A DNA stretch of 42,805 bases from Lachnospiraceae bacterium (GTDB lineage Bacteria > Bacillota > Clostridia > Lachnospirales > Lachnospiraceae). The notes beneath the pieces are model-generated. The model saw nothing but the letters and a program-made list of their open reading frames with translations. It was not told the DNA's origin and did no database searches. The stretch is taken from contig JAFTKW010000008.1 of NCBI GenBank assembly GCA_017453065.1, forward strand, positions 1-42,805, written 5' to 3'. Below are positions 1-8,412 of this stretch, one piece after another. Made by a program: the position numbers and the translations under genes. Each line of letters starts with the position of its first letter. The first letter of the stretch is position 1.

Positions 1-132
1 GAAACACCTGCAACAGCAGAACCAGCTGAAGGCGGAGTTAACCCAATCGTTATCGTTGTTGTAGTTGTAGCAGTAGTTGCAGTTGCAGCAGTAGCTGGCG
101 TAATGGTAGCTAAAAAGAAAAAAGCTAACTAA
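1..132 (+). CDS. C-terminal end of a membrane-anchored surface protein (5' partial)
   Basis: An open frame enters from the left edge and stops at TAA 130-132, leaving 43 residues. They begin with a Pro/Ala/Glu linker (ETPATAEPAEGG), continue with an almost pure Val/Ala/Ile membrane helix of about 22 residues, and end in a basic tail (KKKKAN). This is the C-terminal anchor pattern of an exported protein held in the cytoplasmic membrane. The GH5 enzyme at 5476-8370 ends the same way, so this may be another surface carbohydrate-active or binding protein, but the functional domain lies outside the window and no function can be assigned. A strong terminator follows at once, so it is the last gene of its transcript. 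Confidence 0.8.
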   Translation, partial: ETPATAEPAEGGVNPIVIVVVVVAVVAVAAVAGVMVAKKKKAN

Positions 133-146
133 TCCTTAGCATTATA

Positions 147-177
147 GGACAGAGGCAGTCGCCTCTGTCCTTTTTTT
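147..177 (+). terminator. Rho-independent terminator of the surface protein gene
   Basis: A perfect 10-bp stem (GGACAGAGGC 147-156 with GCCTCTGTCC 161-170), a 4-nt loop AGTC, then seven T. It lies 14 bp after the stop codon. Confidence 0.95.
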
Positions 178-191
178 CTAAATTTCAATGT

Positions 192-360
192 TTGCACACT
201 TCTTGAAACTAAGGAAGGAAAAACCTAGTGAGTGGGAGGGAAGCAAACAAAACTAAGTGAGCGATTTGTTCCGAAGGAACACCCAGAGCGAACGGGTTTT
301 AGTTTCTTCTCGAACCGCGTTAAGATGTTTTTCTCCTTGTATTGTAAATAAGTGTGCAAA
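192..360. repeat. Nested inverted-repeat element, gene-free
   Basis: The interval 178-482 holds no convincing gene. It contains an 11-bp exact inverted repeat at its ends (TTTGCACACTT 192-202 and AAGTGTGCAAA 350-360), a second nested inverted pair (GAAACTAA 206-213 and TTAGTTTC 299-306), a small internal hairpin (TGTTCC 267-272 / GGAACA 276-281), and an imperfect direct repeat (AAAACCTAGTGAG 221-233, AAAACTAAGTGAG 249-261). The nesting suggests either one folded RNA or a small non-autonomous repeat of roughly 170 bp. No target-site duplication is obvious. Identity unknown. Confidence 0.5.
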
Positions 361-415
361 AAATGACTGCAATTTCTATCAAGTTATTACGGTATCTTTT
401 GCCCCACCCCTTTTG

Positions 416-421
416 TATAAT
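416..421 (+). promoter_or_regulatory. Candidate -10 for the sugar transporter operon
   Basis: A consensus TATAAT at 416-421 lies 61 bp before the first permease start. The matching -35 position (393-398) reads only TATCTT, so the promoter is weak by sequence and may need an activator such as an AraC-type regulator. Confidence 0.35.
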
Positions 422-482
422 TCAATTAAGTTCTTAAAGTATGCAAAAAGAGCCTTCGTAAAGACTCTCAGGGAGGTAAGAA

Positions 483-1937
483 ATGAAAAATAGTATGACA
501 GGAAAGGAAAGAATTGCAGGGTATATGTACTATGTAACCCGTGTGCTGACTTTATTGTCTGTAGTTATGGTATTCTTTCCTGGCTTTAATCCAGCCAAGA
601 TTTGTGGATATGTAAACAAGAACATGTCCCTTTTTACAACTGCTATTGACTATTCTGGATTGACAGAGGATTGTGTGAGAGCATTCAAGATGGGATGGGT
701 ACAGGAGTATTCCTTCGTAATCTTGTTTATCTCCAGCATGGTTTCCATCATCGGTCTTATTGCAGTGGCTACCATGGCATGCATGTCCATCGGCAACAAT
801 AAATTCAAGAGATTAGGTAACAAGGTTGGTATCGTAGGTGGCATTCTTCAGGTTGTAGGATATGTTGGAATTCTGGTGGCATATTTCCAGGTTGCAGCAA
901 CTACAAGACCTGAAAAGGTTGAGCCAAGTATGCCTTGGGGCAACTGGTTAGTAAGCGTTGCTTTTGCTGCAGTAATCTTGGTGTTTACCATTGTGATTTC
1001 CACTCTTTTACCAAAGGAGCAGGAAGGCGAGAAGTTTGAGATGCAGTCCAAATACAAACTGTTCCTCATGTTCATGCCTTTTGCAGCACTTTGCTTTGTA
1101 TTCTCTTATCTGCCACTTTGGGGGTGGAGATACGCATTCTTTGACTATCGTTCTGGAGATACACTCTCCATGGACAATTTTGTAGGCCTGAAATGGTTTA
1201 CCATGCTCTTTGAAAGTGAAGCGACTAGAAACGATATCGTTCGTGTGCTTCGCAACACACTGGCAATGAGTGGTCTTGGTATTGCAACTAGTTGGTGCGC
1301 AATGGCATTTGCAATCTTTCTTTCTGAAATCAAGAGCGCAAGAGTAAAGAGATTTGTACAGACTTTCTCCACAGTACCAAACTTCATCAGCTGGGTTTTG
1401 GTTTATGCGATTGCTTTTTCCATCTTCTCCAAAGAAGGCTTTATCAGTTCCCTTTTTGTAAACATGGGAATCTGGGAAGAAGGCGTAAACATGCTGATGA
1501 GCGCAGACCACAGCTGGCTTAAGATGCTTGCATGGGGTATGTGGAAGGGCATCGGTTGGAGCGCAATTATTTACATAGCAGGTATTTCCGGCATCGACCA
1601 GCAGCTCTACGAAGCGGCTACAGTAGACGGCGCAGGCCGTTTCCAGAAGATGTGGCACATCACAGTTCCTGGTCTGATTCCTACATATATGGTAATGCTT
1701 CTGATGTCTATCGCTGGTATTCTTTCCAACGGTATGGATCAGTACCTTGTATTCGAAAATCCTATGAACGTTCAATACTTAGAGGTTCTCGACCTTTATG
1801 TATACAAACTTGGTATCGTAGGTGGATCTATCCCATTGTCAACCATGGTTGGTATGGTGAAATCCCTTGTCAGCGTAGTTTTGTTGTTTGGTGCCAACAC
1901 CATTTCCAAGTGGCTTCGTGGCGACAGTATTATTTAA
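483..1937 (+). CDS. Sugar ABC transporter permease (LplB/CUT1 type) with extra N-terminal membrane domain
   Basis: Inner-membrane permease of a CUT1-family carbohydrate importer; with the next two genes it forms permease, permease and binding protein. No ATPase is encoded here, as is usual for CUT1 systems sharing an MsmX-type ATPase. The signature EAA loop is clear at residues 377-396 (YEAATVDGAGRFQKM). Ordinary LplB proteins are about 300 residues; this one is 484. The extra roughly 185 N-terminal residues contain about four more hydrophobic segments (near 16-35, 76-101, 116-136, 155-176) before the normal permease start near residue 189. The start ATG follows GGGAGG at 471-476. The next gene starts 13 bp after its stop. 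Family assignment is firm; substrate is not readable, but the GH5 gene downstream suggests beta-glucan or related oligosaccharides. Confidence 0.92.
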   Translation: MKNSMTGKERIAGYMYYVTRVLTLLSVVMVFFPGFNPAKICGYVNKNMSLFTTAIDYSGLTEDCVRAFKMGWVQEYSFVILFISSMVSIIGLIAVATMACMSIGNNKFKRLGNKVGIVGGILQVVGYVGILVAYFQVAATTRPEKVEPSMPWGNWLVSVAFAAVILVFTIVISTLLPKEQEGEKFEMQSKYKLFLMFMPFAALCFVFSYLPLWGWRYAFFDYRSGDTLSMDNFVGLKWFTMLFESEATRNDIVRVLRNTLAMSGLGIATSWCAMAFAIFLSEIKSARVKRFVQTFSTVPNFISWVLVYAIAFSIFSKEGFISSLFVNMGIWEEGVNMLMSADHSWLKMLAWGMWKGIGWSAIIYIAGISGIDQQLYEAATVDGAGRFQKMWHITVPGLIPTYMVMLLMSIAGILSNGMDQYLVFENPMNVQYLEVLDLYVYKLGIVGGSIPLSTMVGMVKSLVSVVLLFGANTISKWLRGDSII

Positions 1938-1950
1938 GGGGGTGTAGAGC

Positions 1951-2922
1951 ATGGCTAAGACAGAACAAGAAAAACTGGACTTAAAGGCAGAAAAACTGTA
2001 CTATAAGAAGCATAAGAGACAGTTTAAACTGACTCCTGGTGATATTCTTTTCAATATCATCAACTACACATTCTTTATCGTGTTTACACTGTGTTGTATC
2101 TTCCCATTCTACTACCTGTTTATCAACACAATTTCTGATAACAGCTTAGTTCAGAAGGGTATGATCAACTTTATCCCAAGAGGAATTAACTTTGACAACT
2201 ATATCGGAATCATGAACGCAGGCGAAGTTGGTCAGGCGTTCCTGGTATCCTTTGGAAGAACTTTACTGGGAACCATTTTGATGGTTTTGGCTTCTGCATT
2301 TGTAGGCTACTTGGTAACTAAGCAGCAGATGTGGCATAGAAAGTTCTGGTATCGTTTCCTAGTAATTACCATGTACTTCAACGCAGGTACTATTCCATGG
2401 TATTTGAATATGTCCATGCTTGGTTTGACCAATAGTTTCTGGGCATACATCATTCCAGGTATCGTAGCACCTTACAATATCATTCTGGTAAAGACTTACA
2501 TTGAGTCTATTCCTGGTGAATTGGAAGAAAGTGCGTTTATGGATGGAGCTGGTTATTGGACTATCTTCAAGACCATTATTTTCCCACTGTGTAAGCCAAT
2601 CTTGGCGACCATCGCTATCTTTGGTGCAGTAGGACATTGGAACTCCTTTACAGATTCCCTGATTTTGATGCAGAATGCGCCAGAGTTGTTCACACTGCAG
2701 CACAGACTGTATCTGTACCTGAATACGACCTCTAACCTTGGTGGTTTGATCAACGGTGGTATCACTGGTACGGCAGCGGAAGTAATGATGACCAGTGCTC
2801 TAAATGCAAAGGTTATCAAGTATACCATTTCCATGGTATCCATTATTCCAATCTTGATGGTTTATCCATTCTTAACCAGATATTTTGAAAAAGGTATTAT
2901 GTTGGGTGCGGTGAAAGGTTAA
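1951..2922 (+). CDS. Sugar ABC transporter permease (YtcP/CUT1 type)
   Basis: Second permease of the importer, 323 residues, normal length for the YtcP branch of CUT1 permeases. A charged cytoplasmic N-terminus (residues 1-30) precedes about six hydrophobic segments. The EAA loop, which contacts the ATPase, is at residues 192-211 (EESAFMDGAGYWTIFK). RBS GGGGGTG lies just before the ATG. It is translationally close to the preceding permease (13 bp) and followed after 32 bp by the binding-protein gene, so the three are one operon. It should pair with the 484-residue permease to form the transport channel. Confidence 0.93.
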   Translation: MAKTEQEKLDLKAEKLYYKKHKRQFKLTPGDILFNIINYTFFIVFTLCCIFPFYYLFINTISDNSLVQKGMINFIPRGINFDNYIGIMNAGEVGQAFLVSFGRTLLGTILMVLASAFVGYLVTKQQMWHRKFWYRFLVITMYFNAGTIPWYLNMSMLGLTNSFWAYIIPGIVAPYNIILVKTYIESIPGELEESAFMDGAGYWTIFKTIIFPLCKPILATIAIFGAVGHWNSFTDSLILMQNAPELFTLQHRLYLYLNTTSNLGGLINGGITGTAAEVMMTSALNAKVIKYTISMVSIIPILMVYPFLTRYFEKGIMLGAVKG

Positions 2923-2954
2923 TGCCCCACATCATATAAAAGGAGGAAAGAAAC

Positions 2955-4661
2955 ATGAAAAAGATGAAGAGACTGGTAGCATTGTTGCTCTCCGTAGTAA
3001 TGGTTTGCAGTATGCTCACAGGCTGTGGCTCCAAGAAAGAGGATTACATCACTCTGACAGTTTACAGCCAGCTGGCTAACTACTCTGGTGAAATGCAGGG
3101 TTGGTTCGCACAGATTTTGAAAGACAAATTTGGTGTTGTTGTTAACTTGATTCCAGACAGCGAAGGTGTTTATGACACTCGTATGGAAGATGGTGACTTG
3201 GGCGACATCGTTGTATTTGGTTCTGATGATGCGAAATATCAGCAGGCAATTCAGGCAGGCATGCTTCTTGACTGGGAAGAAGACAACTTGGTTCAGGAAT
3301 ACGGCCCATATATCTGGGAGCATATGCAGGACGCTCTCAACAAGAACAAACAGGTTTCTGCAGCAAAAGATGCAGATGGCAATATCATCGGCGAAGCTGA
3401 CACAATCTACGGTTTCGGTCACGGCGTAGCATCCAGCTCTGACAGCCATGATGCTTTCTTCTATACATGGGATATCCGATGGGATCTTTATCAGCAGCTT
3501 GGACATCCAGAAGTAAAAGACTTAGACGACCTTATGTCTGTTTTGAAACAGATGAAAGAAATCTGCCCAACAGATGACAACGGCAAACCTACTTATGCTA
3601 TGTCACTTTGGCCAGACTGGGACGGAAACTATGTAATGTACGTTAAGGCTATGGCAACAGCTTACTATGGCTATGATGAATTCGGTTTCGGTCACTACAA
3701 TGTAACAAACGGTGAATATTACGATGCACTTGCAGCAGACAGCCCATATTTGGAGATGCTTGCATGGTTCAACGAACTTTATAGAGAAGGACTTCTTGAT
3801 CCAGACTCTATGACTCAGACTTATACAGATATGATTGAAAAGGTTCAGAATGGTGGCGTATTCTTCTCCATCTTCAACTACGCTGGATCTTTGGCATACA
3901 ACAAATCTGAGCACTATTCTCAGAATAAGATTATGGAAACATTGGTTCCAGAAGAGGCTTGCCCTATCGTAGGCGGTCTTAGCACACTTGGTGGTAACAG
4001 AGTATGGACTATCGGTTCCAAGACTCAGTATCCAGAACTTTGTATGGAAATCATCAACTGGCTCTGCACACCAGAAGGAAGACTTACTATGGACTACGGC
4101 CCTAAGGGTCTTTGCTGGGACTATGATGAAAACGGCAAAACTTACTTCACAGAGTTTGGTAAGCAGTGTGATGAAGATAGAAACACTATGATGCCTGAAG
4201 AATGGGGCGGAGCATCCTTCAACGATGGTGCGTTCCAGGTGAACAACCAGACTTGGGCAGCTATGGATATCAACCCTGAATCTGGCGAACCTTACGACAA
4301 ACAGTTCTGGGCAAGCACACAGGTTCCTGGTGGACGCTGTGACGCAGAAGCTGACTGGAGAGCTTTCACAGGATGTGAAACAGTAAACGAGTGCCTTGAA
4401 AAAGGAAACTATTCTGTAGACGTTCCTACTACATATGCTGAAAGAGAAAAAACAGACGCTCTTAAGACTAAATGGGAGCAGGTTGCTACCTGTCTTAAGG
4501 ATTACAGCTGGAGAGCTATCTATGCTGAGACAGAAGAAGAATTCCAGAAGATTGTAAACGAGATGCGTGGTAAAGCAATGTCTTACGGCTACAATGAATG
4601 CGTAGCATGGAGCAGAGAAGAAGCAGCAATCAAGAATGCGCTTCAGGCTCCACTTAGATAA
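2955..4661 (+). CDS. Extracellular sugar-binding lipoprotein (LplA-like)
   Basis: Substrate-binding protein of the importer encoded by the two preceding genes, 568 residues. The N-terminus has a lysine-rich start, a hydrophobic core and a lipobox ending LTGC, with the lipidated Cys at residue 24, so it is anchored to the outer face of the membrane. The rest is rich in aromatic residues and has the long two-lobed fold expected of LplA-type proteins; the length is typical of that family (about 500-570). RBS AGGAGG precedes the ATG. A stem-loop without a good T tract follows, which could allow higher expression of this gene than of the genes after it. Substrate inferred only from context: oligosaccharide, plausibly released by the GH5 enzyme. 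Confidence 0.9.
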   Translation: MKKMKRLVALLLSVVMVCSMLTGCGSKKEDYITLTVYSQLANYSGEMQGWFAQILKDKFGVVVNLIPDSEGVYDTRMEDGDLGDIVVFGSDDAKYQQAIQAGMLLDWEEDNLVQEYGPYIWEHMQDALNKNKQVSAAKDADGNIIGEADTIYGFGHGVASSSDSHDAFFYTWDIRWDLYQQLGHPEVKDLDDLMSVLKQMKEICPTDDNGKPTYAMSLWPDWDGNYVMYVKAMATAYYGYDEFGFGHYNVTNGEYYDALAADSPYLEMLAWFNELYREGLLDPDSMTQTYTDMIEKVQNGGVFFSIFNYAGSLAYNKSEHYSQNKIMETLVPEEACPIVGGLSTLGGNRVWTIGSKTQYPELCMEIINWLCTPEGRLTMDYGPKGLCWDYDENGKTYFTEFGKQCDEDRNTMMPEEWGGASFNDGAFQVNNQTWAAMDINPESGEPYDKQFWASTQVPGGRCDAEADWRAFTGCETVNECLEKGNYSVDVPTTYAEREKTDALKTKWEQVATCLKDYSWRAIYAETEEEFQKIVNEMRGKAMSYGYNECVAWSREEAAIKNALQAPLR

Positions 4662-4700
4662 GCTATTTAATGCCTTAATTAGATAGAAAAGTTACACGGA

Positions 4701-4726
4701 AGGGGCTGCCACTTTGGGCGGCCCTT
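4701..4726 (+). promoter_or_regulatory. Intercistronic stem-loop after the binding-protein gene
   Basis: A ten-position stem (AGGGGCTGCC 4701-4710 against GGCGGCCCTT 4717-4726, two G-T pairs) with a 6-nt loop. The T tract is short and broken, so it is better read as an mRNA 3'-end stabiliser or leaky attenuator than a full terminator. A similar structure follows the second binding-protein gene (42140-42165). Confidence 0.6.
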
Positions 4727-4746
4727 TCTGGAAGGAGCATATATCG

Positions 4747-5397
4747 ATGAAGTTATTTAGTGTTGATGGACCTTTGTATAAGTTTTTGTCCAGACTGTGG
4801 GATATGATCAAATTGAATTTCCTGTGGCTGCTTTTTAGCCTGCCTATTGTTACCATGGGAGCAGCTACGGTAGCGGCTTACACAGTTACCCTGAAAATGG
4901 TGGACGAGACTGAGGGGTATGTGGGGAGACAGTTCATCAAGGGATTTAAAGAAAACTGGAAGCAGGGTATTCCAATGGGATTACTGGCCATGTTTTGTGC
5001 TTATGTGGTTTATCTGGATTTCCAGCTCTTCGAGGCAGTGGAAGGCAATCCAATCTTCTTTTTGATTTTTGGAATGGTTGCAGCTTTTGTGTTTGGCTGT
5101 GCCTTCATTTATGCATTTCCTCTGTCGGCAAGATACGAAAACACCTTGTTTGCGACCTTGAAAAACTCTGCCAATATCGCTGCTAGATACTTTGTCAGAA
5201 CCATTGCACTGGTAGTGGTTCTTGCAGTAGAGATTCTCTTGATTCTTTACAACTATACAACTTTATTCTTTGGTTTTTTGATTGGACCAGCCTGCATCAT
5301 GCTGACCGTCAGTGGCTTTGCACTTCATTTCTTTAGAGAGATTGAAAAAGAGCCAGGTGCAGTGAAGGAAACGGAGAAAGCTGAGGAAGAGGACTAA
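4747..5397 (+). CDS. DUF624 / YesL-family membrane protein
   Basis: Integral membrane protein of 216 residues with about five hydrophobic segments. The N-terminal pattern (MKLFSVDGPLYKFLSRLWD) and strong W/L-rich first helix are typical of the DUF624 (YesL) family, which is regularly encoded beside LplABC-type sugar transporters and YesMN two-component systems. Its biochemical role is not established. The start was placed at ATG 4747 because AAGGAG lies at 4732-4737, 9 bp upstream; an in-frame TTG at 4714 would extend the protein by 11 residues but lies inside the preceding stem-loop. The C-terminus is a charged Glu/Lys tail in the cytoplasm. Confidence 0.85.
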   Translation: MKLFSVDGPLYKFLSRLWDMIKLNFLWLLFSLPIVTMGAATVAAYTVTLKMVDETEGYVGRQFIKGFKENWKQGIPMGLLAMFCAYVVYLDFQLFEAVEGNPIFFLIFGMVAAFVFGCAFIYAFPLSARYENTLFATLKNSANIAARYFVRTIALVVVLAVEILLILYNYTTLFFGFLIGPACIMLTVSGFALHFFREIEKEPGAVKETEKAEEED

Positions 5398-5406
5398 AAA
5401 GCTAGA

Positions 5407-5460
5407 CTGCGCGGAGCGAAGACGCAGCCTTAAAATGCAATATATAGCGCATAGATGCGC
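5407..5460 (+). other. Two short inverted repeats ahead of the GH5 gene
   Basis: CTGCG 5407-5411 pairs with CGCAG 5423-5427, and GCGCAT 5447-5452 mirrors ATGCGC 5455-5460. The second lies directly before the ribosome-binding site (AGGAAGG, near 5465). Possible leader structure for the GH5 mRNA; no T tract, so not a terminator. Confidence 0.35.
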
Positions 5461-5475
5461 GGATAGGAAGGTAAG

Positions 5476-8370
5476 ATGAAACTTAGAAAATTGTGGGGAA
5501 AGGTACTGGCTGGTGTGCTTGGACTTAGCATGTTAGTACCTATGGCAGCTGTGTTGCCAGCAGCAGAAGTGGCAGCTGCAAACAATACACAGACAGTAAG
5601 TGCGCAAATGCCTTACAGAGAGCTTAGCGCAACTGAGATTGTAAACGAGATGGGTTCTGGATGGAACCTTGGTAACACCATGGATGGCCATACGGGCTTC
5701 ACACCAAATGAAACACTTTGGCAGAACGTAGAGACCACGCAAGAATTGATTAAAGCAGTACATGATTTGGGCTTTAATACCATTCGTATTCCAGTAACCT
5801 GGGGTACCATGATTGACGATGACAACAACTATGCCATCGATGAGAAGTGGATGAGCCGTGTTCAGGATATCGTAGACTATGCGGTTAACATGAACATGTA
5901 TGCTATCGTCAACATTCATCACGATGGTGCAGAACAGTCCGGCTGGCTTAGAATTGCAGCAGAGGACTTAGATCCAGTTAAAGAGAAATACGAAGCTGTT
6001 TGGAGACAGATTGCAGAGCGCTTCAAAGATTATGACGAACATGTCATTTTTGAATCTATGAATGAAGTGTGTGGACCTGGTCAGAACCTGGCAGAAGATA
6101 CTGCACTTATCATGCAGTTCAACCAGATTTTTGTAGATACTGTTCGTAGCACAGGCTCCAACAATGCAGTGAGATGGCTTTCTGTCCCAGGAAGATATAC
6201 GAATATCACCAATACAACAAATCCTGACAATGGATTTGCGCTTCCAAACGACAGCGTAGCAAATAGACTTTTTGTGGCAGTGCACTATTATCACTGGAAC
6301 TTCGGTATGCTGGAAAATGCAAGTCTCAATGTATTTGATTATGCATCTGTTCCGGTTCTTTTGGAAGAGTTTAACCAGTTGAAAGTATTTAAAGAGCAGG
6401 GCATTCCTGTGATCCTTGGCGAGTACGGTGCAATCAACAAGATGAACGATGACGACAGAGCATATCATCTCGGTATCATCAATAGAATGTGTCAGCACCT
6501 TGGTGTAGTTCCAGTGTACTGGGATCAGGGCTGGTATGACCTTACCATGACTCCAGACTTTAGTTATACTTTGGTTGACCGTGCAACAGGTGAGGCAGTT
6601 TATCCAACCGTTATTGCGGGCATGCACAGAGGCTTGTTCCTCAAAGGTAACGATGATTTGAAAGATTTCCCAGAAGATCCTGTTATTACTCCTATCACAG
6701 ATTTGGGAACTGCATCTGGAACATGGACCTTACAGGTAGGAGATGTTGGAAACATTTCTCTTGCAGATGTGGTAGACAAAAATGCGTACAACGACATCGT
6801 ACTTTGGAAGAGTGCTGATGAATCTGTAGCAACTGTAAACCATGACAATTCCAACATCGATGTATGGGCTGGATTTGTACATGCAACTGGTATCGGTCAG
6901 ACTGTAATCACTGCATTTAGCAGCGAAGGCGGTGCAGTACTTGAGATTCCAGTTGAGGTTAGAGCGAAAGAGGCTGCTATTCCTGTGACAGATATCACAG
7001 TAGAGCAGGAATCCTATGTTGTGACAAATGGCGACTCCTTCTTCCTGAATGCACAGAAGGCGCCAGCAGATAGCGATGCATTCCTTACCTATCGTTCAAC
7101 TGACACAGATGTCATTACTGTATCCAAGATTGGTAAAGTGGTGGCTACAGGTGTAGGTAGTGCTTATGTGGTAATCACTTCCTCCGATGGATATTCCAAG
7201 GTTGTACCTGTAACAGTAGAAAAAGCAGCAGATGTATTTGAAATCCAGCTTGCTTTGAACGTATATTTCAACGATTCTGACCACAGTTATTTTACAAACG
7301 AATATGCAGATTCCATCACTGTAAATGGTGAGGGAACCTATACTTTATCCTTCGACTGTGCGAAGCATCTTTCTGATGATGCGAAGGCAGCCGGCGTAAC
7401 GGGCTTGAACAACCTGACAGCTATTTATATCAAAGACCATGCAGTAACCTTGGGCGAGGCGAAGAAGAGCCCACTGGTTTCTTGCGATATCATCTATGAC
7501 AAAGTGGTAGTAGATGGAAAGTCTTATACCGTAAATATGGATGCTCCTAAGTCTGCTCTGAAGGCATCTGGTATCTTCGATACCAACGATCCTATCAACT
7601 CCTGGGACGGTTCTGTGATTTCAGAAGTAACTGTGAACAACCATGTGCTGAACTTCTCTGAAATCGAGAATCCTCAGAAAGTGGAAGTAACCTTTACACT
7701 TAGCAACATGGTATTTGATGAGACTGCAGAAGGCCCTGCAGTAGTATATGCAGAAAGCCTGACCAACAAAGGTGTAGCAAAGGCTACTGCAAGTGCAGGC
7801 CAGCCAGCAGAAGTGGTGGCATACGCAGCACCAGCAGGTTGCGGAAAGATTTCCTTTGTGTCCAGCGACAGCAGTGTGGCATGGGTAGATCCTACAGCTG
7901 TGGAAATGGCAGCAGACAATTCTGCAAAAGCCCTTGTCTATGCAATGGGCACAGGTGAAGCGACTATCACAGCAATGACCAACAACGGCATCACAACTAC
8001 CTTTACTGTTACTGCCACGGCAGATGCTGAAGGCACTATCGTACAGCTTAAGGGGACAGCAGTGGAAGAACCAGAAGTACCTGTAGAGCCAGAGGCTCCT
8101 GTAGAACCAGAAGCTCCAGAAGCACCATCTGCAGGAGATGCAGATGATACACAGGCATCCGATGCAGACAAAGAAGTGGCTGCAGAGCCTGAAACTCCAG
8201 CACAGCCAGAGAAGTCCTCAGGCATCCTGAGTACAATTTTGCTTGTAGTTGGAATCATCGTACTTGGCGTAGGTGTATTCCTTGTAACTATGAAGATTGC
8301 ACTTGGTGGCGGCAAGAAGGCTGAGACTTCAGCCCCAGATACAACAAAAGAAGAAACAGAAGGCAAATAA
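5476..8370 (+). CDS. Membrane-anchored GH5 endoglucanase with Ig-like domains
   Basis: Exported glycoside hydrolase, 964 residues. A signal peptide spans about residues 1-34 (cleavage near AAEVAAA). The GH5 domain occupies about 50-390: GSGWNLGNTMD at 60-70, IHHDG at 147-151, the acid/base in FESMNEV (Glu197), the HYYHW block near 270 and the nucleophile in ILGEYGA (Glu316), followed by YWDQGW at 348-353. All catalytic motifs of the family are intact. The middle holds Ig-like BIG2-type repeats, clearest about 505-585, then beta-rich sequence. A Pro/Glu linker (near 868-917) leads to a single membrane helix (about 917-940) and a basic/charged tail, so the enzyme is displayed on the cell surface rather than released. 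It likely cuts beta-1,4-glucan or mixed-linkage glucan for the upstream importer; exact substrate within GH5 is not decided. Confidence 0.93.
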   Translation: MKLRKLWGKVLAGVLGLSMLVPMAAVLPAAEVAAANNTQTVSAQMPYRELSATEIVNEMGSGWNLGNTMDGHTGFTPNETLWQNVETTQELIKAVHDLGFNTIRIPVTWGTMIDDDNNYAIDEKWMSRVQDIVDYAVNMNMYAIVNIHHDGAEQSGWLRIAAEDLDPVKEKYEAVWRQIAERFKDYDEHVIFESMNEVCGPGQNLAEDTALIMQFNQIFVDTVRSTGSNNAVRWLSVPGRYTNITNTTNPDNGFALPNDSVANRLFVAVHYYHWNFGMLENASLNVFDYASVPVLLEEFNQLKVFKEQGIPVILGEYGAINKMNDDDRAYHLGIINRMCQHLGVVPVYWDQGWYDLTMTPDFSYTLVDRATGEAVYPTVIAGMHRGLFLKGNDDLKDFPEDPVITPITDLGTASGTWTLQVGDVGNISLADVVDKNAYNDIVLWKSADESVATVNHDNSNIDVWAGFVHATGIGQTVITAFSSEGGAVLEIPVEVRAKEAAIPVTDITVEQESYVVTNGDSFFLNAQKAPADSDAFLTYRSTDTDVITVSKIGKVVATGVGSAYVVITSSDGYSKVVPVTVEKAADVFEIQLALNVYFNDSDHSYFTNEYADSITVNGEGTYTLSFDCAKHLSDDAKAAGVTGLNNLTAIYIKDHAVTLGEAKKSPLVSCDIIYDKVVVDGKSYTVNMDAPKSALKASGIFDTNDPINSWDGSVISEVTVNNHVLNFSEIENPQKVEVTFTLSNMVFDETAEGPAVVYAESLTNKGVAKATASAGQPAEVVAYAAPAGCGKISFVSSDSSVAWVDPTAVEMAADNSAKALVYAMGTGEATITAMTNNGITTTFTVTATADAEGTIVQLKGTAVEEPEVPVEPEAPVEPEAPEAPSAGDADDTQASDADKEVAAEPETPAQPEKSSGILSTILLVVGIIVLGVGVFLVTMKIALGGGKKAETSAPDTTKEETEGK

Positions 8371-8373
8371 ATA

Positions 8374-8412
8374 AAAAATAGTCCGTGAAACAACTTCACG
8401 GACTATTTTTTT
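8374..8412. terminator. Bidirectional terminator between GH5 and the agr block
   Basis: Stem TAGTCCGTGAA (8379-8389) with TTCACGGACTA (8395-8405), loop ACAAC, flanked by A6 before and T7 after, so it works on both strands between convergent genes. The stop codon of the agrB remnant lies inside it. Confidence 0.93.

Noticed and set aside
257-493. 78-codon open frame before the first permease
   Set aside because: It overlaps the inverted-repeat element, has no RBS, has implausible composition and runs into the permease start; treated as chance.
1008-1775. 255-codon minus-strand frame opposite the first permease
   Set aside because: Same reason: antisense shadow with His/Cys-rich composition and no RBS.
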